A stretch of DNA of 64,000 nucleotides from Bradyrhizobium niftali (GTDB lineage Bacteria > Pseudomonadota > Alphaproteobacteria > Rhizobiales > Xanthobacteraceae): assembly GCF_004571025.1 (NCBI RefSeq), contig NZ_SPQT01000023.1, forward strand, positions 1 through 64,000, given 5' to 3'. The notes under the pieces were generated by a model that worked only from the letters and a program-made list of their open reading frames with translations, was not told the DNA's origin and searched no databases. How positions within the stretch are numbered: the first letter of the stretch is position 1; every line of letters starts with the position of its first letter. Positions 1-8,072 of this stretch are shown here, one piece after another. The position numbers were made by a program, and so were the translations under genes.

Positions 1-223
1 GACCAAGCGATGCGAGTTTGCGGCTCAAATGATGTGCGCCGACGCAGGCTTCCATGCCGATCAGGCAAGGCGGCATATTGGCGAGCCGCGCCTCCACTTG
101 GCCACGCGACCACTTTTGCCGCAGCACGATGGCGCCGCGCGTATCGTGGCCCACGACATGGAACGAGTTTTTGCCGATATCGATGCCGATCACGGCGATC
201 GCGGTATTGGGTGTCTGGGACAT
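1..223 (-). CDS. IS110-family transposase, N-terminal part (runs off the left edge)
   Basis: The reverse strand encodes 74 residues starting MSQTPNTAIAVIGIDIGKNS and leaving the window without a stop. The segment VIGIDIGKNSFHVVG, with the first catalytic Asp of the RuvC-like DEDD domain, is the IS110/IS1111 transposase N-terminus; ...IGMEACVGAHHLSRKL follows as usual in the family. IS110 enzymes insert circular intermediates site-specifically, mostly without terminal inverted repeats or target duplication. The ATG at 223 is the only good start. The rest of the element, including the C-terminal Ser-containing domain, lies outside the window, so whether it is intact cannot be judged. Confidence 0.88.
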   Translation of the reverse strand, partial: MSQTPNTAIAVIGIDIGKNSFHVVGHDTRGAIVLRQKWSRGQVEARLANMPPCLIGMEACVGAHHLSRKLASLG

Positions 224-226
224 GGC

Positions 227-280
227 GTGCTCCTTGTCTTGGCGCCCCTGGCCAGCTTATCGCTGGCGGGGCAGGAGCAC
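227..280. other. Long imperfect hairpin in the noncoding end of the IS110 element
   Basis: Three nested stems: gtgctcct (227-234) with aggagcac (273-280), gcccc (244-248) with ggggc (268-272), and gccagc (251-256) with gctggc (262-267), closed by a 5-base loop. That is 19 base pairs, with a 9-base and a 2-base bulge on one side only. It lies directly upstream of the transposase ATG. IS110 elements are known to encode a structured bridge RNA in a noncoding end; this could be part of one or a transposase leader structure. Assigning it is inference. Confidence 0.5.
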
Positions 281-299
281 GGCCGGACCATCCCATTAG

Positions 300-1226
300 C
301 GATGATGGCATGAGCCATGCGATGATCTTCACGATCGTGAAGTGGATGAGATACAGGCTATAGGAATAGTTGGCGAAGAACCCGATGACAGGCTGAAGCC
401 GTAAGAGCCATTGCTGCCCTTGCGCAGCGATCACGATGCTCACAAACCACAACGCAAAATAGGGCTGTGCAGCGAGCGCAGCCTCGTCGCCGCGCACATG
501 AGCGACGCGCCATTGCCAAAACAACAGGACGGAAAGGATGGCGCAGGCGACTGTCGTCATCCGGTTCATCTTCATGCTGATTGCGACGAAGTATCCGCCG
601 AAGCCGAGCAGCCAGAGCACGAAAAGGCTATGGGAGGCGTTAGTCCTCTCCGCAAAATGGAATAAAGGGGCGGCGGCGGCGGCGATTGCCAGCACCAGGC
701 CAGCGATCTGGTTGCGGCCCTTGCAGAAGAAGAACAGTCCGCCAACGAAGAAGTAGATATGAAACTCGATCGCGATCGTATTGAGCTGGCCCGCCGAACC
801 GAACGCGCCTCCGCCCAATGCGCCGGGATACCCCTGCAGCATCAGCAAGTTTCTCAAGAAACTCGCCGTGCTGTCGAGTTGGAACCAGGCAATGCCGAGG
901 GCGACGGCGACATAGTCCAGCGCAGCGATCACGACGAGTGCCGGCGCGTAAGCGCAGTAGATCCGGGCGAAGCGTTCGACGACGTAGTTCAGAAGTGAAT
1001 AGTCGTCGGCCTTGGTGCGATCGTGAAGCGTGAAGGCGATGACGAAGCCCGACAGCACGAAAAACAGGAGTACGCCGATATCGGGGACTAACGTCTGCTG
1101 CGCTCCGCCGAAGGACGCGAAGGTCAAATTCCAGGTATGCCCGACGCAAACCATTTGGGCCGCCAGTGCGCGGAGGAGATCCAGCAACGCGGAGCTATCG
1201 TTCTTCGTTCGGTCGAGGCTGAACAT
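300..1226 (-). pseudogene. Acyltransferase-3 (OafA/YrhL-like) membrane protein, 3' end lost to IS110 insertion
   Basis: From ATG 1226 the reverse strand reads MFSLDRTKNDSSALLDLLRA, then VCVGHTWNL (the family's conserved His), LFFVLSGFVIAF, RFARIYCAYAPAL, and a run of hydrophobic segments to YSYSLYLIHFTIVKII near 330. These are hallmarks of acyltransferase-3 proteins, about 10-TM enzymes that O-acylate surface polysaccharides or other exported substrates. About 309 codons remain; the family usually has 350-400. No stop occurs before the IS110 end and the frame simply continues into the element, so the natural C-terminus is missing. Upstream codons are intact. Function is probably reduced or lost, though most helices remain. 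There is no adjacent polysaccharide cluster in the window. Confidence 0.75.
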
Positions 1227-1676
1227 TCAAACCTTGCGGCGGCTTGGGCCAGAGCCGTTCTGATGGGGAGCGTCCGCAAGGAGTTAAGACCTAGGCGTAA
1301 CACCTCCATAGGCGCGGGCGCATGGAATAGGCGGGGACCTCAACTTTATCAACGACAGAAGCCCCATGCCACCGGGTATCGACGCCGGACGGCTTTCGTT
1401 ACCCGTTTCGTCAAAAAATCGGAAAACAACCCCATGCACAGTAGCCGACGTCAGTCGGATCAATGGGTTACGCATTTCCCGAATCCGCTTGCTCCGTCGG
1501 GCAAGACACGGGCATGATGGGAGCATCCGAGGAGTTAGTTCCTGAGCCCGTCATTGCGCGCGCAGCGTAGCAATCCAGAATCCCTCCGCGGAAAGACTCT
1601 GGATTGCTTCGCTGCGCTCGCAATTACGGAGCAAGGGGTGAGACCGCGCCGGTTGACGCGCACGCCACCGCAAGCC
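1227..1676. other. 450-bp intergenic region without a supported gene
   Basis: I find no convincing gene. Open frames here lack ribosome-binding sites and family resemblance. The stretch around 1400-1520 may be a decayed remnant or a dispersed intergenic sequence. A palindromic repeat occupies 1549-1629. Confidence 0.5.
1549..1629. repeat. Palindromic intergenic repeat, type A (cgtcattgcgag...)
   Basis: The arms read cgtcattgcgcgcgcagcg and the near-complement cgctgcgctcgcaattacgg, with internal complementary arms agcaatccag/ctggattgct. Two further copies lie at 27478-27557 (best preserved) and 53470-53585, with a half copy at 50511. The whole unit folds into one long hairpin and lies between genes. 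Confidence 0.85.
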
Positions 1677-2432
1677 CTAAGCGGCCCGCTCCGGTCGCAA
1701 GGCCGCGTAGAGACCGGCCAGCGTTCCGATCGCCACCAGCGCTGCCGCCAGCAGCACCTGCAATTCGCCATCATCGGTGGTGCCTACCGACGACACGAGT
1801 CTGGTCACGACGACGAACAGAATGCCCACGGAGGCTGCTGCACCCACGCTGAGATAGGCGAGCTCTCGCGTCAGGTTTCGGCCGAGAAGTCCGAGTGCGG
1901 TGAAATACATCGCGCAAGCGTTGGGATGAACGAACAGGGCGACGCGCGCGTAAGGACCGTAGGCGTCGAGGAGGGACTCACACCGGTTCAGCGCCGCTCT
2001 TGAGGCAACCCGCTGCAACAGCGGTCTGAAGAAACGAGCCTGCCCGTAACTCAAGACGGCGCCCGCAATGATGGCCAGCCAGGCCACGATGAAAACGGAG
2101 AGATCCGCAGGCTTCGGATTGAGCGCCGCGGACATCAGGATGAGGGCGGTTCCGGGAAAATAGCCGAAATACGGGAAGACCGATTCCAGGAGCACGCAGA
2201 TGAACATGAAGACCAGAAACCATGACGAACCGGTCGCGCCATGGACGATGGCGTTCAAGTCGAAGAGGTCAGTCTTGTAGAGGACGAGGTACATGCACAT
2301 GGCCAATCCGGCCAGCGCATAAAACGGCAACGCCCCCGACAGAAACCGTCTCATCCAACCATCGGGCTTTGTTGCGCGGGCACGGCGGAGACCATCGATA
2401 TCAGGACAAGACAAGGAAGACGCATGGATCAT
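1677..2432 (-). CDS. DedA/VTT-like integral membrane protein
   Basis: 251 residues with about five or six hydrophobic segments. The central part (about residues 65-165) has a FPYFGYFPGTALILMSAA stretch resembling the re-entrant G-rich segment of the DedA/VTT (SNARE-associated Golgi) family, followed by a helix with a polar GQARFFRPLLQR loop. The family is linked to membrane homeostasis and lipid scrambling. Similarity is partial and the C-terminal region is plain hydrophobic, so the assignment is tentative. The start is the upstream ATG at 2432; an internal Met before RRFLSGALPFYALAG (about residue 27) is an alternative. It is a single-gene unit between a repeat and a GreA-like gene on the same strand. 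Confidence 0.55.
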   Translation of the reverse strand: MIHASSLSCPDIDGLRRARATKPDGWMRRFLSGALPFYALAGLAMCMYLVLYKTDLFDLNAIVHGATGSSWFLVFMFICVLLESVFPYFGYFPGTALILMSAALNPKPADLSVFIVAWLAIIAGAVLSYGQARFFRPLLQRVASRAALNRCESLLDAYGPYARVALFVHPNACAMYFTALGLLGRNLTRELAYLSVGAAASVGILFVVVTRLVSSVGTTDDGELQVLLAAALVAIGTLAGLYAALRPERAA

Positions 2433-2489
2433 GCTTTAGGCGAATGGGCTTGCTCCTGTCGATAGCATTCCTCGCCTCACCTGCGCCCC

Positions 2490-2972
2490 CTACGCGATCG
2501 ACAAAATCTCGATCTCCTGCGTCCCCGACCCCACGACGTCGCCCACCGCCTTTCCCATCAGCGACCTTGCGACCGGCGAGACGAACGAGATCGAGCCGGC
2601 CTTCGGGTCGGCCTCGTCCTCGCCGACGATGCGATAGGTCTGCACGCGGCCGTCAGGGCGGCTGAAGGTCACCGTGCTGCCGAAGGCGACGGTTTCGGTC
2701 GACACTGGGGTAGGAACGACCTGGGCGGTGCGCAGCCTTTCCGTCAGATAGCGGGCATCGCGCAGGGGGACCGCGGACTGCCGGCGCTTCTCGTTGATGT
2801 CGTCGATGGCTTGCGCGGCCTCATAGGCCTCGCGCGCCTGTTGAAGCTGGGTCTGCAATGCCTGCAGGCCGGCTTCGGTCACGAGGTTCGGATGAGGCGA
2901 GATCGGCCGATCCGGCAACAACGTCTCGGACGCCGTCTCGGCGCTTTCTTCCTTGGTAAAGGCAACGCTCAA
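2490..2972 (-). CDS. GreA/GreB-family transcription factor-like protein
   Basis: 160 residues. The N-terminal half (about 30-85) is charged and coiled-coil prone (LVTEAGLQALQTQLQQAREA), and the C-terminal half is an FKBP-like Gre domain with VAFGSTVTFSRPDGRVQTYRI and SFVSPVARSLMGKAVGDVV. GreA proteins enter the RNA polymerase secondary channel and stimulate cleavage of backtracked RNA through acidic residues at the coiled-coil tip. Here the tip region reads AIDDINEKRR, keeping acids (D, D, E). It is longer and more divergent than housekeeping GreA, so it is probably a paralogue. The start is TTG at 2972 (no ATG nearby) with an agga sequence 8 bases upstream. Confidence 0.75.
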   Translation of the reverse strand: MSVAFTKEESAETASETLLPDRPISPHPNLVTEAGLQALQTQLQQAREAYEAAQAIDDINEKRRQSAVPLRDARYLTERLRTAQVVPTPVSTETVAFGSTVTFSRPDGRVQTYRIVGEDEADPKAGSISFVSPVARSLMGKAVGDVVGSGTQEIEILSIA

Positions 2973-3040
2973 TTCGTAGATCCTGTCGAACTGTCTTGGC
3001 CAACGGCGGCGCGTCCGCTCCGCACCGGCGATTGCCCGGA

Positions 3041-3529
3041 CTATATCTCAAGTTGGACGAAACGGCGCAGCTTGAAGACGAGGTCCGGCATGGCCTGGCG
3101 GAACCGCGTCGCGTTCTGGAACGTGGTCGAGAACGGCGCGAAGGTGATCATCGCGTTCCAATGCCGGTAGCCATAGACCGTGACCGAGACGCCGGACGCT
3201 GGAAAGTCATCCAGCTTGCGCAACTCGCCGAGCACGAGATCGGCAATCGCTTCCGCGGGCAGCAATTGCTTGCCATCCGGTGTCGTGGCGATCTTCGCGG
3301 GCGGTTCGACCGGCTTGGTGACTGCCGGCGCGGCATCGGAGGCATGATCGTCCGGCTTGACTGGTGCCGCAGCGGGGATGGGCGCCTCGACCGGGTCAAA
3401 TGCATTCGTCGGCGCTGTTGGTGGACCCTCGGTGAGCGGCGGCGGTGCGACGATGTCTGCGCGCTTGCCGCCTCCCAGGATGCTGCTGATCATGGCCACA
3501 AGGCCAGCATCCTTCACGTCGTCGCTCAT
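3041..3529 (-). CDS. Hypothetical protein, Pro/Ala-rich linker with a conserved C-terminal part
   Basis: 162 residues starting MSDDVKDAGLVAM; ATG 3529 is preceded by ggggga with suitable spacing. Residues 1-25 may form a short helix containing ISSILGGGKRAD. Residues 26-95 are Pro/Ala/Asp-rich and low in complexity. The C-terminal 70 (LLPAEAIADLVLGELRKLDD through VYGYRHWNAMITFAPFSTTF) look globular. There is no signal peptide or TM segment. I do not recognise the family and assign no function. Its neighbours do not suggest a pathway. Confidence 0.6.
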   Translation of the reverse strand: MSDDVKDAGLVAMISSILGGGKRADIVAPPPLTEGPPTAPTNAFDPVEAPIPAAAPVKPDDHASDAAPAVTKPVEPPAKIATTPDGKQLLPAEAIADLVLGELRKLDDFPASGVSVTVYGYRHWNAMITFAPFSTTFQNATRFRQAMPDLVFKLRRFVQLEI

Positions 3530-3673
3530 CACTTCCCCCGGCTTCGCCCTACTCTAGCACTGCTCCGGCAGACCGCCACAACGTATCTGTAGTCGGCCTC
3601 CCGCTTGGCCAGGGCCGCCTCCGTATCGCACGGCGGCGCGACGTCCAATCGCGCCGCGCCGCCGTGCGATTCG

Positions 3674-4012
3674 TCACTGCTTCTCGAACGGAATATATTG
3701 CTGGTACTGCTTGGGCACGGAACTGCGATAGCGCGCGGGCACCGTGCCGGTGTCGACCGAATGATCGATCTCCTGCTGCCGCGTCATCTTCTTCTTCGCC
3801 GGCTTCTTCGATGCGCTCTTCTTGGAGTCGGACGGCTGGCCTGACGTGTCGGTGGTCGCGCTCGGCGTTGTCGTCGTTGTGGCCGGTGCGGCGGTCGTGG
3901 CCGCAGGTGCTGCGGTCCCGCCGGCGGCCGGCGCGCTCTGCGCCAGCGCGAGCGGTGTTTGCATGAGAAGCGCCAGCGCTGCTGTCGCAGCCAGCAAATA
4001 TGACCTTTGCAT
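3674..4012 (-). CDS. Small exported hypothetical protein
   Basis: 112 residues from ATG 4012 (MQRSYLLAATAALALLM...). A clear Sec signal peptide ends at about ALAQ|SAP (residue 25). A low-complexity Ala/Thr/Pro segment (about 26-60), a Lys-rich stretch (KKSASKKPAKKKMTRQQEI) and a short C-terminal part (VPARYRSSVPKQYQQYIPFEKQ) follow. It is probably periplasmic. The basic middle could bind polyanions, but that is a guess. An upstream ATG at 4024 is possible, but the signal peptide fits better from 4012. I do not recognise the family. Confidence 0.6.
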   Translation of the reverse strand: MQRSYLLAATAALALLMQTPLALAQSAPAAGGTAAPAATTAAPATTTTTPSATTDTSGQPSDSKKSASKKPAKKKMTRQQEIDHSVDTGTVPARYRSSVPKQYQQYIPFEKQ

Positions 4013-4525
4013 CAGAACCTCCAAAATAACTGACCCGAATGCGGCAAAGCGTAGGCCTCCGGGAGCAACGTGTGCAAGTCCGCCGACGATAGGCCGGAAC
4101 CCGGCCTCGAACTGTGGCCGAGATCACATGACTCGCCGCGGCTCATCATAGACGCATGTCGAACGCGGCGCCCACTACGGACACCAGGACGAGCACGACA
4201 AAGTGTCGGGCAAGTCCCCGCGCATGACGCGCGCGCTGCCACAGTCTTCGCGTGAAGACGATCCGCCGCGCCGACAGCCCGGCGAACTGACGCGAAGCCG
4301 CTTGCGCTGATCGATGACGAGAATGTTATCCGTCATCGCTCCGGGAAAAATTTGCAAAGTGCGGCCGCAGCTTGCTCGCAAAGCACCTCCCTCTGAAGAA
4401 CCGCCGATGCCGGACAAGTGTGATCTATCTCGCTTTTGGCGAGTGCGATCTAGCCTAGCCTGCATATTCCAGCGCGAACAACTTCAGCTTGACTTGTTTC
4501 CATCGTGACTTTTCAGGGAGGTCTC
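4013..4525. other. Intergenic region between divergent genes
   Basis: 513 bp between the exported protein (reverse) and the haem peroxidase (forward). Open frames on both strands have no recognisable content. The only structures I see are a small hairpin, ctcgc-ttttg-gcgag (4429-4443), and the peroxidase Shine-Dalgarno at its end. Promoters for both genes should lie here, but I cannot pick them with confidence. Confidence 0.45.
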
Positions 4526-6061
4526 ATGAGCAGCCGCCACAGCATTGTTCCGCGCGGTCTGAACGCAACGCGCTCGCCGCTTTCGCAAGGCCGCTTCGGC
4601 CGCATGTTTCGCAAGCTCACACCGGCAAAATTCGGTCTCAACGATGCCGACAACATCGCGAACCTTTCGGCGCTGGCCGACAAGATGGTCGGCACGTTCG
4701 ATGCGCCGAAGGACGGACCGGACGCAGAGGAGAGCGGCATTCCTTCGCTCTACACCTATTTCGGCCAGTTCATCGACCACGACATCACGTTCGATCCGGT
4801 CAGCTCGCTGACCAAGCAGCAGGATCCCGACGGGCTCGTTGACTTCCGCACGCCGGCGCTCGATCTGGACAATCTCTACGGCCGCGGTCCGAACGACCAG
4901 CCCTACATGTATGACGGCATCAAGTTCCGCCTCGGCGAGAAGCTGACCGGCGCGGGCGTGCCCGATGCCAGCGACCTGCCGCGCTTCAAGGGCCGTGCGC
5001 TGATCGGCGATCCCCGCAACGACGAGAACAGCATCGTCTCGCAGTTCCAGGCCCTGATGCTGCGCTTTCACAACCGCATGGTCGACGACAACGACAGCCT
5101 GTCGTTCGAGGAGGTACAGCAGCGCGTCCGCTTCCACTATCAATACGTCGTCATGAACGACTTCCTGCCGCGCATCGTCCACGCCAGCGTGCTGGACGAG
5201 CTGAGGACCGCGGGCCGCTACGACCGCAGCAAGCTCGCTCACTACCACTGGAAGACCTACCCCTTCATGCCGGTCGAGTTCTCGGTCGCGGCCTACCGGC
5301 TCGGGCACTCCATGATCCGCCCCGGCTATCGGCTGAACGATGCGGCCAACATGCTGTTGCAGATCTTCCCCGATCCGCACAATCCCGACCACAATGCGCT
5401 GACCGGCTTCCGCGCCATGGGCCCGGGACGCGCCATGGACTGGGGCCGCTTCATCGATCTCGACACGCGCCCCTATGGCGTCGAGGACGACGACACCAAT
5501 GCCGACAACAGCAGGCGACTTCAGTTCGCCTACCGCATCGATGCGTCGCTGGTCGACCCGCTGCGCAAGCTGCCGCCGGAAGTCGCGTCCAATCCGTCGT
5601 CGCTCGCGCTGCGCAATCTCGAACGCAGCTGGCGGCTCGGCCTGCCCTCGGGCCAGGCCGTCGCCAGGGCGATGAATCTGACGCCGCTGACGGACGACCA
5701 GATCATCATCGGCAAGGCCGTCGACGAGCCGGGACCGGACGATCCGCAAGTTCAGATCGCCTCGATCGCGAACGGCGTGTTCGCCGGCAATTGCCCGCTC
5801 TGGGCCTACATCCTGGCCGAGGCACGGCAGTTCCAGACCGCCGTCACGATCCCGGCCACCGGCGCGCCCGGCCCCATCAACACGCCGCAGCTCGGCCCCG
5901 TCGGCGGTCGCATCGTGGCCGAGGTCTTCCTGGGCATGATGTTCGGCGACCATTCCTCCGTGCTGTCGCTCGACCCGCAATGGACACCGGTGACCGGCGC
6001 CGGCTTCGCGCTGAGGGATCTCGTGGCCTACGCGCTCGGCCAAGGCGATCCCCTGCACTGA
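4526..6061 (+). CDS. Animal-type haem peroxidase
   Basis: 511 residues, a single An_peroxidase domain (peroxidase-cyclooxygenase superfamily). Distal His85 lies in YFGQFIDHDITFDP with the Gln-x-x-x-Asp-His-Asp context that binds haem and calcium. FKGRALIGDPRNDENSIVSQ (155-174) and the Arg/Glu haem-linking region follow, and proximal His261 is in AAYRLGHSMI. The domain runs to the C-terminus (FGDHSSVLSL...). There is no signal peptide, so it is either cytoplasmic or exported by a non-Sec route. The family oxidises halides or organic substrates with H2O2; the substrate here is unknown. The start is ATG 4526, with gggagg five bases upstream; an in-frame GTG at 4505 lacks this. A degenerate copy of residues 267-408 lies at 7024-7449. 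A terminator hairpin follows. Confidence 0.88.
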   Translation: MSSRHSIVPRGLNATRSPLSQGRFGRMFRKLTPAKFGLNDADNIANLSALADKMVGTFDAPKDGPDAEESGIPSLYTYFGQFIDHDITFDPVSSLTKQQDPDGLVDFRTPALDLDNLYGRGPNDQPYMYDGIKFRLGEKLTGAGVPDASDLPRFKGRALIGDPRNDENSIVSQFQALMLRFHNRMVDDNDSLSFEEVQQRVRFHYQYVVMNDFLPRIVHASVLDELRTAGRYDRSKLAHYHWKTYPFMPVEFSVAAYRLGHSMIRPGYRLNDAANMLLQIFPDPHNPDHNALTGFRAMGPGRAMDWGRFIDLDTRPYGVEDDDTNADNSRRLQFAYRIDASLVDPLRKLPPEVASNPSSLALRNLERSWRLGLPSGQAVARAMNLTPLTDDQIIIGKAVDEPGPDDPQVQIASIANGVFAGNCPLWAYILAEARQFQTAVTIPATGAPGPINTPQLGPVGGRIVAEVFLGMMFGDHSSVLSLDPQWTPVTGAGFALRDLVAYALGQGDPLH

Positions 6062-6083
6062 GCGCGTGACGGAAGATGGTGCA

Positions 6084-6112
6084 AAGGCCGCTCGTGTCGT
6101 GCGAGCGGCCTT
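6084..6112 (+). terminator. Intrinsic terminator-like hairpin after the peroxidase gene
   Basis: A perfect 11-bp stem, aaggccgctcg (6084-6094) with cgagcggcctt (6102-6112), and a 7-base loop, 23 bp after the stop. The T-tract is short (tta), so it may work weakly or in both directions. Confidence 0.7.
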
Positions 6113-6399
6113 ATGGCCATCTTGCCCCGACGAGGAGAGGTGATTGAGGTCCTAGCGCGCATCGAGCCAAACGCCGCGCGAGCGGCGGGTTCTTTGAACG
6201 TGTCATTCGGGGTAAAATCAACAAGGAGATCGCCGGCTTTGGGCGCAACAGAGCGCACGATGACGTGCATACCGCCACGGCTGCAGCACTGACATCTTCG
6301 CGAAACACCTTGCAGCGCACCTACGGAACAGCATTACATCTGAGAAATTCGCGGAACGAAACGGCTCATCAGTCTTTCTCTGACCTTCGGGAGGTGCCC

Positions 6400-6681
6400 A
6401 TGACTTCTCAGGCCATAGAAGGCGCATGTGCGTTCGCATGGCGGAACTACTTGCTGCTCCATAGTGGTATTAGTGAGAACGATAGCAGGCGTTCCGCCCT
6501 CTTTCGCTACGTCACCAATCTTCGCGGTACCGGCGAATATGATTTCGATCTCTTGCAAATAGCAGCGGTCGCTTACCTGAAAAAGCTGGACGAACTGCAT
6601 GACGACCGACGTGCGAGACTCGCGGCAGATCAGGCTTTGGCCGAGCGGTTAGCATCACGTAGTGCACAACCTGGCAGGTAG
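6400..6681 (+). CDS. Small hypothetical protein
   Basis: 93 residues from ATG 6400 (MTSQAIEGACAFAWRNYLLL), preceded by gggaggtg at good spacing. The frame is open further upstream but without a ribosome site. It is mostly helical and charged in the C-terminal third (KKLDELHDDRRARLAADQAL), soluble, and I recognise no domain. Base composition is less GC-rich than the neighbours, as is the 6.1-6.7 kb region in general, which may point to acquisition or relaxed selection. A second small gene follows 39 bp downstream and may be co-transcribed. No function assigned. Confidence 0.55.
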   Translation: MTSQAIEGACAFAWRNYLLLHSGISENDSRRSALFRYVTNLRGTGEYDFDLLQIAAVAYLKKLDELHDDRRARLAADQALAERLASRSAQPGR

Positions 6682-6720
6682 CTTTGGGCTCAATCACCAG
6701 AGCAGAAGGAGCAAGCAGCC

Positions 6721-6951
6721 ATGGCAGACAACACCTCTAACTCAGACCGTCTCGCGCGCGACGCCCAAAAGCGCACAACCGCAGCGACAGAAATCGGTAT
6801 GATTGCCTTGAAGCCAATTATGCATTTTCAGGTCTCAATGCTGAGGATGTGGGCCGACAGCATCGAAAGGTTTGCGGGCAATTACGAAAAGGGATTCGAA
6901 GAAACCGTGACCGCAGTCGAGGAACAGTCCGACAAGGATCGCGCCGCGTAA
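6721..6951 (+). CDS. Small phasin-like hypothetical protein
   Basis: 76 residues from ATG 6721, with aaggag about 11 bases upstream. The protein is nearly all amphipathic helix (TEIGMIALKPIMHFQVSMLR, then WADSIERFAGNYEKGFEETV), a pattern reminiscent of short phasins and other surface-coating helices, but the match is only by composition. There is no TM segment. It follows the 93-residue gene and lies just upstream of the broken peroxidase copy. The function is unknown. Confidence 0.5.
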   Translation: MADNTSNSDRLARDAQKRTTAATEIGMIALKPIMHFQVSMLRMWADSIERFAGNYEKGFEETVTAVEEQSDKDRAA

Positions 6952-7023
6952 ATCAACGCAATCGTTCGGCGGAGTCCGAGCTGGGTCAAAAGCGGTCATT
7001 GCCGGAAGGCGCTTCATACATCC

Positions 7024-7449
7024 GCTATCGGCTGAACGATGCGGCCAACATGCTGTTGCAGATCTTCCCCGATTCCCACGATCCCGACCACAATGCGCTG
7101 ACCGGCTTCCGTGCCGTGGGTCCAGGGCGCGCCATGGACTGGGGCCGCTTCATCGATCTCAACACGCGCCCTTATTGCGTCGAGGACGACGACACCAATG
7201 CCGACAACAAGCGGCGGCTTCAGTTCGCCTACCGCATCGATGCGTCGCTGGTCGACCCGCTGCGCAAGCTGCCGCCGGAAGTCGCGTCCAATCCGTCGTC
7301 GCTCGCGTTGCGCAATCTCGAGCGCAGCTGGCGGCTCGGCCTGCCCTCGGGCCAGACCGTCGCCAGGGTGATGAATCTGACGCCGCTGACGGACGACCAG
7401 ATCATCATCGGCAAGGCCGTTGACGAGCCGGGACCGGACGATCCGCAAG
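7024..7449 (+). pseudogene. Partial duplicate of the haem peroxidase gene (residues 267-408 equivalent)
   Basis: This 426-bp block aligns without indels to 5325-5750 inside the peroxidase gene at a constant offset of 1699. By eye I count about 20 differences (about 95% identity). To the left, homology fades over about 30 bases, with a 6-base deletion next to atccgc/tatcgg. To the right it stops abruptly after gatccgcaag. The copy lacks both haem-ligand histidines and has no start of its own; the frame is open only by chance from 6849. It is a dead fragment. The surrounding 6952-7623 contains no other supported gene. Confidence 0.85.
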
Positions 7450-7623
7450 CACCCCACCACCATAAATGCTACGATCCTTGGGCTGTTCTTAGTTCCTGTT
7501 CGCACTGGTCGTCGTGACTTTCTCCATCACATCGCTCACGGTGAGGCTAGCCGCCTTCGCTCCGTCGCTATCATGATCGATCTTCGAAGCTGTTGCCGAA
7601 CATCAGCAGACCGCTCCGTGCTC

Positions 7624-7998
7624 TCACCGGTTAATTATCTCGTCGACCCGGTCCGGGTAGAAGGCGACGTAGTCCTTGACCTGCGCCACCGCTTCAAACG
7701 GCGTCTCATAAGTCCACACCGCATTGACCGAACGATCTCCTCCAACCGGAATGCTGTAATAGGAGGCGTCGCCCTTGTAGGGACAGTACGACGTGTGTTC
7801 GCTCCGCGTGAGCGCGGTCATATCGACGTCCCGACGGGGGATATACTGAACGGACGGATAGGACGCCTCGCGCAGCGTTAGCGCAGCGCTTGTGTCTGCG
7901 ACGGTCTTTCCGCCGATCTTGACCACGATGCGCGACGGGTTCACCTCGATCGAAATCGGGTGATCAGCCCCCGGAATCTTCACCACTTTGTCTGCCAT
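7624..7998 (-). CDS. DUF427 (NTP_transf_9) domain protein
   Basis: 124 residues from ATG 7998 (MADKVVKIPGADHPISIEVN), with aagga upstream; ATG 8007 is less well placed. The whole protein is one DUF427 beta-rich domain: VVKIGGKTVADTSAALTLRE, YPSVQYIPRRDVDM, the signature HTSYCPYKGDASYYS, and a C-terminal VWTYETPF...DYVAFYPDRVDEI. The family is small, cytoplasmic and without an established reaction. It is 74 bp downstream of the alpha/beta hydrolase gene on the same strand and may belong to its operon. Confidence 0.85.
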   Translation of the reverse strand: MADKVVKIPGADHPISIEVNPSRIVVKIGGKTVADTSAALTLREASYPSVQYIPRRDVDMTALTRSEHTSYCPYKGDASYYSIPVGGDRSVNAVWTYETPFEAVAQVKDYVAFYPDRVDEIINR

Positions 7999-8072
7999 GA
8001 TTTGCATCCTTTTTCAGTTGGAAACGGGGTCTTGGGCGGCGTTTCCATGACCTGGCTCCGTGTCCCAGCCAG

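Larger units (their letters stand above)
1..300 (-). mobile_element. IS110-family insertion sequence, transposase-proximal end
   Basis: This holds the start of the transposase gene plus about 75 bp of noncoding end. On its right the acyltransferase-like frame becomes recognisable by about position 310, so the junction lies roughly at 280-310. The exact border is not resolvable because IS110 elements usually lack terminal inverted repeats. The noncoding part is strongly structured (see the hairpin at 227-280). Confidence 0.7.

Noticed and set aside
1137..1517. Forward open frame of 126 residues upstream of the type A repeat
   Set aside because: It overlaps the acyltransferase start antisense and has no ribosome site or recognisable domain.
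4484..6058. 524-residue open frame antisense to the haem peroxidase
   Set aside because: It is a shadow frame typical of high-GC codon bias; the composition (many Arg, Val, Asp, His) matches no family, and the forward frame has both haem ligands and a ribosome site.
6084..6399. Possible EcfG-type (general stress) promoter before the 93-residue gene
   Set aside because: ggaac occurs twice, but neither is followed by a good cgtt element at 16-17 bp.
6849..7517. 222-residue open frame including the peroxidase fragment
   Set aside because: Most of it is the duplicated peroxidase fragment in its old frame, fused by chance to out-of-frame sequence from the small gene upstream; no ribosome site and no haem ligands.
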